NCBI RefSeq assembly: GCF_000430005.1
Contig: NZ_KE387017.1
Span: 253,715-317,714 of the forward strand
DNA: 64,000 nt
Source: Desulfovibrio cuneatus DSM 11391
GTDB taxonomy: Bacteria > Desulfobacterota > Desulfovibrionia > Desulfovibrionales > Desulfovibrionaceae
Reading direction: 5' to 3'
Positions within the stretch are counted from its first letter, which is position 1. Every line of letters starts with the position of its first letter. The notes under the pieces are model-generated. The model was not told the origin of the DNA. It worked only from the letters and a program-made list of their open reading frames with translations, and did not search any database. A program made the position numbers and the translations under genes. Below, one piece after another: positions 17,599-25,966 of the stretch.

Positions 17599-18396
17599 AT
17601 GGCACATTCTTTTTCTTGTGTACTTCCCCCGTGTGAACAGGGGCAGCGACTAATTTTTACATGCGCTCCCGTGGAAGAACATCCTCACATTCTGGTGCCG
17701 CATTCCCTGTTATTGCCCCAGGGGGCGCTTGCCCCTTTTGCCGTAGGAACTGTGTTGCTGGCCCAGCATGAGTCTGAACCGCTATTCCAGGTGGAAGCCA
17801 GGCGGTTTTATGCCAGCGCACGTAACATGGTGGATGGGGCAGAAGCGGTTGTGCTGCGCCCTGTGCTGGGTGGGCAAACAACATTGGGCATTGCCCGGCA
17901 GGGCATTTCCCTTGCTGTGGTGACTCTTTCAGATAAAGGGGCAGCAGGCCTGCGCGAAGATGAAAGCGGCCCCCTTATTGCCAGCATGGTAGCACAGGCA
18001 ATGCCTTTGTGCCGAATTTCGCATTTTCTGCTGCCGGATGACCCAGGTGCCCTGCGGGCCCTGGTGGCAGACCTGGCTCTGCGCCAGGGCTATGACCTTG
18101 TTATTACCACTGGCGGAACGGGCCTTTCCCCGCGTGACTCTGCACCAGAAGCTCTTGCCCCGTTGCTGGAGCGTTCATTGCCGGGCCTTACCCAAGCCAT
18201 GATGGCGGCTTCCCTGGCCAAAACCCCGCGCGCTGCACTTTCACGTGCTGTGGCGGGCACCGTGGGGGCAAGCATTGTGTTTACGCTGCCGGGCAGTAAA
18301 AAAGCTGTGCAAGAAAATTTGGAAGCTGTTGTGGGTGCCCTGGAACATGGGTTGCAAAAGTTGCAAGGCGACACCCGGGATTGCGGCATTATGTAA
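17599..18396 (+). CDS. mogA: MogA/MoaB-family molybdopterin adenylyltransferase with N-terminal extension
   Basis: Adenylates molybdopterin before molybdenum insertion. Residues from about 100 on are the MogA/MoaB domain: LAVVTLSDKGAAGLREDESGPLI, DLVITTGGTGLSPRDSAPEAL, SLPGLTQAMM, VFTLPGSKKAVQENLEAVV. Residues 1-100 are an added domain (EEHPHILVPHSLLLPQGALAPF...ARNMVDGAEAVVLRPVL) that I cannot name; it might be MOSC-like or a cofactor-handling fold. A terminator follows. moaC is at 27.9 kb. Confidence 0.88.
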   Translation: MAHSFSCVLPPCEQGQRLIFTCAPVEEHPHILVPHSLLLPQGALAPFAVGTVLLAQHESEPLFQVEARRFYASARNMVDGAEAVVLRPVLGGQTTLGIARQGISLAVVTLSDKGAAGLREDESGPLIASMVAQAMPLCRISHFLLPDDPGALRALVADLALRQGYDLVITTGGTGLSPRDSAPEALAPLLERSLPGLTQAMMAASLAKTPRAALSRAVAGTVGASIVFTLPGSKKAVQENLEAVVGALEHGLQKLQGDTRDCGIM

Positions 18397-18455
18397 TGTA
18401 CTTCAAGGCTATGGCATGTCATTTTCCCATACACGGGGGCATGTGTTATGAATAC

Positions 18456-18488
18456 AAAAACGGCAGTACCAATGGTGCTGCCGTTTTT
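18456..18488. terminator. bidirectional terminator between mogA and the LOG-like gene
   Basis: 15-bp stem AAAAACGGCAGTACC / GGTGCTGCCGTTTTT (one G-T pair), loop AAT, T-runs on both strands. It serves both convergent genes. Confidence 0.9.
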
Positions 18489-18531
18489 TGCTGTATGTTG
18501 TGAATAAGTAATGGCGTAACAGGACGTGGCG

Positions 18532-19176
18532 CTAGGCCAGCTTTTCGTTCTCGTCCAGGCCCAGCAGGTATAGGCACAGGTGGGAGCGCAGTGTTTCCCA
18601 GTTTGGGTAGGCTGTGGCGCCTTCTACTGTGGGTGCGTTGCACAGGGTGAACACCCGCTTGCCAAACTGGAGGGAAAGGGCAATTTCCGAAATGGTGCCA
18701 AGCCCGCCGCCAATGGCCACCACTGCCACGGCAGCGCGGCTGATAAGGGCGTTCCTGGCAATGCCAATGCCCGTGGCCACAGGCACGGTGACATACGGGT
18801 TGCCGCTTTGCCAGTCGCCTTCCGGCAGCAGGCCTACTGAAATACCGTTATTTTCAGCAACGCCCTTGCAGGTGGCTTCCATAACGCCCTGGCGGCCACC
18901 GCACAGCACGGTTATGCCCATGTGGGCCAAATCACGCCCCACCTGGTGGGCCACCACAAGTTGTTCCTCCGTCGCTTCCCGTGGGCCAATAACTCCAAGG
19001 GGGGGGCGCAGCGGGCTGCCAGATTCTTTTTGCATCCAGCGCAGGGCTTCTTCCGGGCTCAGGGCCTGCATGGTGGCAGTGTCTGCTGCCTCACAAGGAA
19101 TCCAGGTGCGGTTGGCCGGGTTCCAACGGGTTGTGGGGCTGGCATACAGGGTGTTGTTGTGCAGGTAAAGAGTCAT
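18532..19176 (-). CDS. LOG-like Rossmann protein (TIGR00725 type)
   Basis: 214 residues. The core starts LGVIGPREATEEQLVVAHQVGRDLAHMGITVLCGGRQGVMEATCKG and continues GISVGLLP, RNALISRAAVAVVAIGGGLGTISEIALSLQFGKRVF, the nucleotide-binding GGGxGTxxE of the SLOG superfamily. LOG proper is a cytokinin-type phosphoribohydrolase; members of this subgroup are uncharacterised. The first 60 residues (NNTLYASPTTRWNPANRTWIP) look like a small substrate or sensor module. ATG at 19176 follows AAGGA. It lies between a terminator and a family A element. Confidence 0.82.
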   Translation of the reverse strand: MTLYLHNNTLYASPTTRWNPANRTWIPCEAADTATMQALSPEEALRWMQKESGSPLRPPLGVIGPREATEEQLVVAHQVGRDLAHMGITVLCGGRQGVMEATCKGVAENNGISVGLLPEGDWQSGNPYVTVPVATGIGIARNALISRAAVAVVAIGGGLGTISEIALSLQFGKRVFTLCNAPTVEGATAYPNWETLRSHLCLYLLGLDENEKLA

Positions 19177-19291
19177 GGTAATATCCTTGAATAAAACTGG
19201 TTGTTGGCGAGTGGCAACCGCCCGCAGGCCGGGGCCGAAGTCCGGGATTAAAGACGGGCGAACCAAGTTTTTGGTGCAGCCCCTTGTCTGC

Positions 19292-19435
19292 TAACCCTAA
19301 AGCCGACGGCAGTCGAGAGCGTAGCGAGCCGTGGAGCGACGCAGCGGGGCGTTGGCGGCTTCGCCGCCAGAGCATGTACCCCGATGCTGGAGCGAAAAAA
19401 GGTCACGCCGCCAAAAGGAATAAATCAGCGTTTCC
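19292..19435. repeat. family A element, body type, copy A4, ending at the permease stop codon
   Basis: The body starts AACCCTAAAGCCGACGGCAG. The inner hairpin GGCGGCTTCGCCGCC lies near 19352. The right arm GCGTTTCC ends at 19435, and the next three bases (CTA, 19436-19438) are the stop codon of the minus-strand permease gene. The left arm is missing. Confidence 0.75.
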
Positions 19436-20284
19436 CTAATTCTCGGCGTGCTTGCGGTGTTCATGCCGCAACGCAGACATTTCCGCCACGCTCATCATCA
19501 GGCTGCACACGCCCAAAAGCACCAGGGAAATGGCCGCAGCCTGGGGAAAGTCGCTGCCCGTGTCGGAAATGCGGCTATACAACAGCAGGGGCAGAATATT
19601 TACTTGCGAGCCCACAAGGGCAAGGGCGGTGCCGTAAGCACCAAAGGCCACTGCTGCCACCAGGAAAAAGGCCACTTTAAGGGTGGGCATCATTTCCGGC
19701 AGCAGAACATCGCGCAGGGCGGCAAAACGTGAAGCCCCAAGGGAGGTGGCAGCCGTGAGCAGCCGGGTGTCGAAATTGCTCACAACCGGCAACAGCAGCA
19801 GCACCACGCGGGGAATAAGGTAGTAACAGTAAGCCAGGGCCAACCCCACAGGGCTGTACACAAGGCCTGCTACCCATTCCGGGGAAACGCCTACTTCAGC
19901 CAGCAGCAGGGTGATAAAACCGGAGCGGCCAAAGCATAAAATAAATCCGTAGGCTACAATAAGGCCGGAAAAGGTCAGGGGCAGGGAAATGCAGAACATT
20001 ACCAGCAGCCGTGCACTTTCCTTCATGCGGGCCAGCTTGAAGGCCACAGGCAGCCCCACAATAACGGAAAGCGCCCCGGCGGTTATGGCAAGCATTACGC
20101 TGCCCTGTAAACCACGCAAAAACAGGGGGTCTTGCCATAGGCGTAACAGGGCCTGCCCGCCATCTTGCACAAGTGAGCCAAGCACACTGCCAAGGGGCAG
20201 CACAAAAAACATGGCCAGGGTAATAAAACCCGGTGCGGCAAGAAGAAGGAATAGAGGGAGTTTACGGTTCTGGCTGGCGCTCAT
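19436..20284 (-). CDS. ABC transporter permease (PotB/ThiP-like), subunit 1
   Basis: 282 residues, six predicted membrane segments (LFLLLAAPGFITLAMFFVLPLG first). The EAA loop reads TAATSLGASRFAALRDVLLPEMMPTL, where the ATPase docks. AGGA precedes ATG. It is the last gene of a minus-strand set permease-ATPase-binding protein-permease, the usual kit of an iron/putrescine/2-aminoethylphosphonate-class importer. The substrate cannot be read from the permease. Confidence 0.9.
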   Translation of the reverse strand: MSASQNRKLPLFLLLAAPGFITLAMFFVLPLGSVLGSLVQDGGQALLRLWQDPLFLRGLQGSVMLAITAGALSVIVGLPVAFKLARMKESARLLVMFCISLPLTFSGLIVAYGFILCFGRSGFITLLLAEVGVSPEWVAGLVYSPVGLALAYCYYLIPRVVLLLLPVVSNFDTRLLTAATSLGASRFAALRDVLLPEMMPTLKVAFFLVAAVAFGAYGTALALVGSQVNILPLLLYSRISDTGSDFPQAAAISLVLLGVCSLMMSVAEMSALRHEHRKHAEN

Positions 20285-20354
20285 GCGGTGGGTCCTGCTG
20301 CAAGTAAAAAGAAAAGAGAATAAGGTTGAGAAAGCACTGCGTTACTCGTGTTTG

Positions 20355-20477
20355 GGAAACGCTGAGTTTTTTCGTTTGGCTAGGCGCAAGTGTTTTTGAA
20401 AAGGGGGGGTGGGCTCTTTGGCCCTGCCCCCTTTTCAAAAACATGCAGCAACAACGCTAAACGGAAAAACTCAGCGC
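20355..20477. repeat. family A palindromic element, copy A5, between permease and binding-protein genes
   Basis: Left arm GGAAACGCTGAGTTTTTTCG; right arm, other strand, GCGCTGAGTTTTTCCGTTT. The inner stem GTTTTTGAAAAGGGGG / CCCCCTTTTCAAAAAC is strong. Its right end touches the TAA stop (20478-20480) of the binding-protein gene. Confidence 0.85.
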
Positions 20478-21548
20478 TTATTTGCCAAGTACTTTTTGGG
20501 TCCACGCTTCATCAATAGTCTTTTTGGCCTGGGAAGACTTGATAATATCCAGGGGCTGCACCTGGGGGGCTTCGGGCATATACTGCTTCATGGCTTCAGG
20601 AATTTCCACACCCGGCACAGAGGGGCGCACGTAGCCATCCACAAAAATCTGCTGGCCCATTTCAGACATGACAAAGTTCAGCCACAGCTTCCCGGCGTTG
20701 GGGTTGGGGCCTTTTTTTACCAGACTCATGGCGTAGGGGGCACTCACGCTGGCTTCACGTGGAATAACCACGGCAATGTCGTCGCCCATGCCGTCCAGCA
20801 GTTTTGCTTTCAGGCCGTCCCCTTCATAGGCAATCCAAATGGGAATTTCCCCTTTAATAAACTTGGCATAGGGGGTGGTGCCTTCAGTACGCTGCACGTT
20901 GCCTAGCTTGTGCAACTTGGCAAGGTAATCAATGCCGGGCATGACGTTGTCCACAGAACCGCCAGCCCCATAAGCTGCGGCAATGGTCAGTACCTGGCCC
21001 TGCCCGGTGGAGCGGGGGTCAAGGTACACAATGCTGTTTTTGTATTCGGGCTTCAGCAGGTCTTCCCAGGACTGGGGCACGTTTTGCACCAGCTTCTTGT
21101 TCACCAAAAAGGCTACCACAAGCTGGTGTACCACAAACCATTCGTCGTCTTTATCTTTAAAAGCGGCGGGGAGCTTGTCGAAATTCACGGGCTTAAACCC
21201 GGTAAGCACACCTTTTCCCTTGGCATCTACAGCAGACTGGGCAAAATAGTAGGCTGTGTCAGCCTGGGGGCGGCGGCGGGCTTTATCCAGGGCCACCACG
21301 GTGGCGCCGGAGCCAAGGTCGTTGGCTACCAGCTCAATTTCCGGGTAGCGCTTTTTAAAGGCCTTGAACTGATTGCCCCAGTTGGCCCAGGTGGGGCCTG
21401 TGTCAAAGGAAACAACCATGCCTTCTTCTTTGGCGGCTTCATATAGGGCTTTTTCACCGGGGTAGAGTTCCGCGCCTTCAAAAGCCTGGGCAGACAAGGG
21501 CAGGGCAAGCAGCAGGGCTGCTGCCAGGGTTGCGGCGTAGCGTATCAT
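20478..21548 (-). CDS. ABC transporter solute-binding protein (PotD/AfuA class)
   Basis: Periplasmic binding protein. The signal peptide MIRYAATLAAALLLALPLSAQAFEG ends at an AxA cleavage site. The mature 335 residues have the type-2 fold: YEAAKEEGMVVSFDTGP, ADTAYYFAQ, PQSWEDLLKPEYKNSIVYLDPRSTGQG, PIWIAYEGDGLKAKLL, FVMSEMGQQIFVDGYVRPSVPG. ATG at 21548 follows AAGGA; a longer frame to 21605 has no site. The candidate substrate classes are iron, polyamine, phosphonate or thiamine, and none is decided by the sequence. Family A elements flank it on both sides. Confidence 0.88.
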   Translation of the reverse strand: MIRYAATLAAALLLALPLSAQAFEGAELYPGEKALYEAAKEEGMVVSFDTGPTWANWGNQFKAFKKRYPEIELVANDLGSGATVVALDKARRRPQADTAYYFAQSAVDAKGKGVLTGFKPVNFDKLPAAFKDKDDEWFVVHQLVVAFLVNKKLVQNVPQSWEDLLKPEYKNSIVYLDPRSTGQGQVLTIAAAYGAGGSVDNVMPGIDYLAKLHKLGNVQRTEGTTPYAKFIKGEIPIWIAYEGDGLKAKLLDGMGDDIAVVIPREASVSAPYAMSLVKKGPNPNAGKLWLNFVMSEMGQQIFVDGYVRPSVPGVEIPEAMKQYMPEAPQVQPLDIIKSSQAKKTIDEAWTQKVLGK

Positions 21549-21608
21549 ACGTAGTTCCTTTTTGGGTTTATGGGTTGCAGTGGGGAAACATTGGTTGATT
21601 GGCATGTG

Positions 21609-21819
21609 GGAAACGCTCAGTTATTTCGTTTGGCAAGGCACACACTTTTTTTAATGGACTCTTCCTTTCATGAAAGTACCCCTAAAGCTGACGGCAGTCG
21701 CGAGCGTAGCGAGCCGTGGAGTGAGGGCGAAGGCTGCGGGCAGCTTTGCTGCACCGCACTTCCCAGCGATGCCCGAGCGGAGAAAGTACCGCTGCCAAAC
21801 GGAATAAATCAGCGCTTCC
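21609..21819. repeat. family A element, body type, copy A6 (211 bp), between binding-protein and ATPase genes
   Basis: Both arms are present: GGAAACGCTCAGTTATTTCG at 21609 and, other strand, GGAAGCGCTGATTTATTCCG ending at 21819. The GC-rich body is flanked by direct repeats GAAAGTACC at 21672-21680 and 21782-21790. The right arm touches the TAA stop (21820-21822) of the ATPase gene. Confidence 0.85.
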
Positions 21820-22887
21820 TTAGGCCAGGGGAATATCCCCTGGCGGTAACAGGCGCACGTGGTGCGGGTCTATGTGAATGCACCCTACCGGGGTTCTGGC
21901 GGTGGTTTCCCCCAGAATGCGGGCGCTGGTCCCTTCTGCGGCCAGTTCAAACCGGCGCAGGGCACCCAAAAATGTGTCGCTTGCCAGTGGTCCACGGAAT
22001 GTGTTGGGGCACAAGCCTGGGCTTGCGCTGGCTGGTTCCTGTAAGGGCTGCACATGCTCTGGCCGAACCAGCACCGTAACGGCTGCCCCTTCCTTATAAG
22101 CGCCAATTTCACATGCTAAGGTGGCAAAGCCAACATCCACCCGGCTTTGGCTGGTAACGGTGCCTTCCCACAGGTTGGCCTGGCCCACAAAGGCGGCTAC
22201 CAGCCGCGAATTGGGGTTGTCATATAGTTCTTGCGGGGAGGCAAGCTGCACAATGCGCCCCTGGTGCATCAGGGCAATTTTGGTGGCCATGGAAAGGGCT
22301 TCTTCCTGGTCGTGGGTCACGTGCAGGGCGGTTATGCCGTGTTCGCGCTGCAATTCGCAAATCTGGCTGCGCATTTCCACCCGCAGGCCCGCATCCAGGG
22401 CGGAAAGGGGTTCGTCCAGCAAAAGCACCACAGGGTTGAATACCAGCGCCCTGGCAAGGGCAACCCGCTGCTGCTGCCCGCCGCTCATGCTGCCGGGAAA
22501 GCGCCGGGCAAAGGCCCCCAGCCCCACCCGGTCCAGCATGGCAAGGGCACGCTTATGGCGCTCGGCCTGGGAAACACCACGAATTTTCAGAGGGTAGGCC
22601 ACGTTGTCCAGGCAGGACATAAGGGGGAACAGGGCATACGACTGGAACACCACCCCCATGTTGCGTTCCCGCGCGGGTACGTGGGTTACGTCTTGCCCGT
22701 TAACGCGAATGCACCCGCTATCTGGCTGTTCAAACCCTGCCACCAGCTTGAGCATGGTGGTTTTGCCGGAACCGCTTGCCCCAATAACGGCAATAAGTTC
22801 ACCTTGGGCGGCGTTGATGGAAACATCAAACACGCCCACCCCTGTGCCGGGGTACTGGAAGTTGCACTGTTCAATATCGATGCTCAT
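21820..22887 (-). CDS. ABC transporter ATP-binding protein (PotA/FbpC-like)
   Basis: 355 residues. Walker A GASGSGKTT (about residue 36), Q-loop VVFQSYALFP, signature MSGGQQQRVALARAL, Walker B VVLLLDEPLSALDA, switch histidine ALHVTHDQEEAL. The C-terminal 120 residues form a TOBE regulatory domain (LVRPEHV). Energises import with the two permeases. It is separated from the upstream permease by 161 bases that hold two perfect hairpins, and from the downstream binding-protein gene by a family A element. Confidence 0.93.
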   Translation of the reverse strand: MSIDIEQCNFQYPGTGVGVFDVSINAAQGELIAVIGASGSGKTTMLKLVAGFEQPDSGCIRVNGQDVTHVPARERNMGVVFQSYALFPLMSCLDNVAYPLKIRGVSQAERHKRALAMLDRVGLGAFARRFPGSMSGGQQQRVALARALVFNPVVLLLDEPLSALDAGLRVEMRSQICELQREHGITALHVTHDQEEALSMATKIALMHQGRIVQLASPQELYDNPNSRLVAAFVGQANLWEGTVTSQSRVDVGFATLACEIGAYKEGAAVTVLVRPEHVQPLQEPASASPGLCPNTFRGPLASDTFLGALRRFELAAEGTSARILGETTARTPVGCIHIDPHHVRLLPPGDIPLA

Positions 22888-22990
22888 GAAATACTCTCAA
22901 TATTATTTGACTCAATTTTACTTTAGTACAAGCTTTCCACCAACATGAGGGGCAAAAAGGAGTAGGCTAAAGGTAAACGACACGTTACGC

Positions 22991-23050
22991 GGTGTCATTT
23001 TGCAAGCAAAATGACACCAATGCTACCCGGCTTGCCAGCCGGACAGCATT
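22991..23050. repeat. two adjacent hairpins between permease and ATPase genes
   Basis: GGTGTCATTTTGC-AA-GCAAAATGACACC (22991-23018, 13-bp perfect stem). Then AATGCT...CCGGCT-TGCC-AGCCGG...AGCATT (23019-23050), whose far arm overlaps the permease stop codon. Neither has a T-run on the minus strand that would make a classical terminator; they may be RNA-stability or attenuation structures. Confidence 0.6.
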
Positions 23051-23825
23051 AAACACTCTCTTTAGCTCGGGCCGCGGCGCGGGCGGTAAGTGCGCCTGCC
23101 CCGGCCCCAATGGCTGCCAGAAATAACAGAATAACGGTGGTAGCGCAGGCAAAGCCTGTGGCCCCATAAAATGCCTGCAACAAGACCACGGGGTAGGTTC
23201 TGTTCAGAAAGCCGGCAATGAGGTTGGTTACCTGAAATTCACCAATGGAAATGGCACTTACCACCACAAGCCCAGCCAGAATACTGTGCCGCAGGGAGGG
23301 CAGCACAATGTGGAAAAAACGCTGCCCAAAGCTGGCCCCCAGTGATTCTGCCGCCAGTTCCAGCCTGTCCAGGTGCAGGTGGCGAATGTCTGCCACCAGG
23401 GTTTGGAACATGTAGGGCAGGGTGGTTACCACATGGGCCGCTACTATAAGGGCGGTGGTGCCAAGCCAGGGGAAGGTGTCGGTGGAAAAAATGATGATAT
23501 AGCCAAAGCCCAGCACCACAGGGGGGGCGGCAATGGGCATAACCGCTACCAGCCGGGCAACAAGTGTGGCTGTGCGCCCCATGCTGCGGGTAAGGGCATA
23601 GGCCAGGGGCACCGTAAGGGCAGTAACAATGGCGCTGGTGCCAAGGGCCACATACAGGCTCATAAGGAATGCCCGGCGAAAGCTTGGGTCGTGCCACACA
23701 TCCAGGTACCAGCGCAGGCTGAACCCGGTGGGCAAGAGGGTGTTTGTCCAACTTTCACCAAAAGAGCCTACAATGAGCAATATGATGGGAAGGAAAATGT
23801 AGAGCAGGTAAATGCCTATAACCAT
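23049..23825 (-). CDS. ABC transporter permease (PotC-like), subunit 2
   Basis: 258 residues from ATG at 23825, chosen because AAGGA stands six bases before it and the length equals PotC-type permeases; the open frame reaches 23996 but the extra residues are cysteine-rich and unlike the family. Six membrane segments, first VIGIYLLYIFLPIILLIVGSF. EAA loop LAAESLGASFGQRFFHIVLPSLRHSI. First gene of the importer set. Confidence 0.9.
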   Translation of the reverse strand: MVIGIYLLYIFLPIILLIVGSFGESWTNTLLPTGFSLRWYLDVWHDPSFRRAFLMSLYVALGTSAIVTALTVPLAYALTRSMGRTATLVARLVAVMPIAAPPVVLGFGYIIIFSTDTFPWLGTTALIVAAHVVTTLPYMFQTLVADIRHLHLDRLELAAESLGASFGQRFFHIVLPSLRHSILAGLVVVSAISIGEFQVTNLIAGFLNRTYPVVLLQAFYGATGFACATTVILLFLAAIGAGAGALTARAAARAKESV

Positions 23826-24116
23826 TATTGTTCCTTGTGCAGGCAGCCAGGCTGCCATGGGTAATGTGAGCGCACTGTAGCAAATGGCGTTGTCAAATGC
23901 AAACAACACAAATGCCACAAAACATGGGCAAATTTTTGATAAATCTGTACACCCTTTGGCAGAGAAATGTGACAATTTGATGGCAACGCACCCCATATTT
24001 GCAAGTGCTCTGTGCTGGTTGTTCAGCGTTCACCTTCCCCTTGACGAAGGGCATTCTCTTTGCCAAAATGTTCTGTACAATAGAAAGGAGTGCGCAGCGA
24101 AGTGCTGCCAAAATAT

Positions 24117-25520
24117 ATGGAAAAGAAATCAATGCAGTATGATGTTGCCATTGTGGGCGGTGGCCCTGCCGGGCTTTTTGCCGCCTATTGGCTGGCCAAG
24201 AATAGCAAGTTGCGTGTGTGCCTTATAGATAAAGGCGAAAGCGTGAAAAAACGTCGCTGCCCCATTGCCAAAACAGGCCAGTGCGTGCAGTGCAAACCCA
24301 ATTGCCATATTCTTGCCGGGGTGGGCGGGGCTGGCCTGTTTTCCGACGGCAAGCTGAATTTTATTCATAAGCTGGGCAAAACAGACCTTACCCAATTCCT
24401 GGGCAAGGCAGAAGCTGAAGCTTTGATTGTGGAAACTGAGGAAATTTTCAACCAGTTTGGCATGGATGGCCCGGTGTACCCCAGTAACATGGACGCAGCC
24501 GTGGACATTCGCCAAAAAGCCAAGCATTGCGGCATAGACCTTTTGCTTATCAAGCAAAAGCACCTTGGTAGCGACTGCCTGCCAGGGCACATTGACACCA
24601 TGTGCATTTGGCTGGAAGAAAACGGGGTGGATATTTTGACCCGTTGCCTTGTGCAGGATGTGCTGGTGGAAGGAAATGAAGTGCGCGGGCTTGTCACCTC
24701 CCATGGTGAAATTCTTGCCAGGGCCGTTATTCTGGCCCCTGGGCGGGTTGGGGCAGATTGGGTAGGCGAAGTGGCCCGCAAGTTTGCCATTCCTGTAAGC
24801 CAGCGCGGCATTGAGGTAGGGGTGCGGGTAGAAGTGCATAAAGACATTCTCCATTCCCTGACCAACATTATTTATGACCCCACGTTTTTTGTGCAAACCA
24901 ACAAGTATGACGACCAAACCCGTACCTTTTGCACCAACCCCCAAGGCTTTGTGGCCCTGGAAAATTACCAGGATTTTGTGTGCGTCAACGGCCATGCCTT
25001 TTTGCACAGCAAGTCGGAAAATGCCAACTTTGCCTTTCTTTCCAAGGTGGTGCTGACAGACCCGGTTTCCGACAACCAGGGCTATGGCGTGGCGCTTGGC
25101 AAGCTTGCCACCCTTATTGGTGGCGGCAAGCCCCTGCTGCAACGCTTTGGCGACTTGAAGCGCGGGCGGCGTTCCACCTGGAACCGCATTAATAAGGGGT
25201 ACATTGAACCCACCCTGAAAAACGTGACCCCAGGGGACATTGCCATGGCCTTGCCGGAGCGTATTGTCACCAACCTTGTGGACGGCCTGGAGCAACTGCA
25301 CAGAGTTGTGCCAGGGGTTGCCAATGAGGAAACGCTGCTCTACGCCCCGGAAATAAAGTTTTTTGCTACCCAGGTAGAAAGCGACAATAACCTGGAAACA
25401 AAAATCAAGGGGCTGTTTGTCGCGGGTGATGGCCCTGGCGTTTCCGGAAATATTGTGGCGGCGGCTGCCACAGGCATTATTCCCGCCAAGGTGTTAACCC
25501 AACGCCTGAAACCATTGTAA
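24117..25520 (+). CDS. FAD-dependent dehydrogenase of the COG2509 type
   Basis: 467 residues. N-terminal dinucleotide motif DVAIVGGGPAGLFAAYWLAK, then RRCPIAKTGQCVQCKPNCHILAGVGGAGLFSDGKLN with several cysteines typical of this uncharacterised group, and C-terminal GLFVAGDGPGVSGNIVAAAATG for FAD. The substrate is unknown; the family is often annotated as an electron-transfer flavoprotein dehydrogenase relative. The start is uncertain: ATG at 24132, ATG at 24117, or GTG at 24102 behind AAGGAG. It is divergent from the ABC operon. Confidence 0.85.
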   Translation: MEKKSMQYDVAIVGGGPAGLFAAYWLAKNSKLRVCLIDKGESVKKRRCPIAKTGQCVQCKPNCHILAGVGGAGLFSDGKLNFIHKLGKTDLTQFLGKAEAEALIVETEEIFNQFGMDGPVYPSNMDAAVDIRQKAKHCGIDLLLIKQKHLGSDCLPGHIDTMCIWLEENGVDILTRCLVQDVLVEGNEVRGLVTSHGEILARAVILAPGRVGADWVGEVARKFAIPVSQRGIEVGVRVEVHKDILHSLTNIIYDPTFFVQTNKYDDQTRTFCTNPQGFVALENYQDFVCVNGHAFLHSKSENANFAFLSKVVLTDPVSDNQGYGVALGKLATLIGGGKPLLQRFGDLKRGRRSTWNRINKGYIEPTLKNVTPGDIAMALPERIVTNLVDGLEQLHRVVPGVANEETLLYAPEIKFFATQVESDNNLETKIKGLFVAGDGPGVSGNIVAAAATGIIPAKVLTQRLKPL

Positions 25521-25662
25521 CGCTGTAATTACTATGCTTTTTCCCTCGCATGGCAGCTTGCAACTGCTGTGCGGGGTTTCTTTTATGCAGACTTGTCAAC
25601 GTACTTGAAAGCATGCTATTATTTATTAACCGCAAGAAAGCACCATGCGGGGCGTTTATTTA

Positions 25663-25804
25663 GAGCAGTTACCACCTGAAATAGCCGTTTAATGGCGAGC
25701 AAGCTCGCCTACGCCTATTTGACGAGCCACATACGGCTTGCCTTATAGCGGGCTTTTGTAAACTTCTTGCAGAATACATTGGCTTATTTCATTAGTAATT
25801 GCTC
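25663..25804. repeat. family B palindromic element, copy B2
   Basis: Ends GAGCAGTTACCACCTGAAATAG and, other strand, GAGCAATTACTAATGAAATAAG, so terminal inverted repeats of about 22 bases with mismatches, preceded by TA on the left. The interior GGCGAGCAAGCTCGCC is a perfect palindrome. The rest of 25521-25966 shows no gene. Confidence 0.7.
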
Positions 25805-25966
25805 CCAGCTTTTTTGCTACGGCTATTGCGCATGTACGCCCTTTCTTTCTGCATGCTGTTTTCCATCGCGTAACAATATTGCGGCTTAATACCGCACCCC
25901 CCAGTATTTTAGTCCATGGATGCCTGTCTGTTTTCTACCCATTTACCTTAAAAAAACGAGAGTACT

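Noticed and set aside
24129-25301. 390-codon minus-strand frame opposite the FAD dehydrogenase gene
   Set aside because: The plus strand has clear FAD motifs; the minus frame has none.
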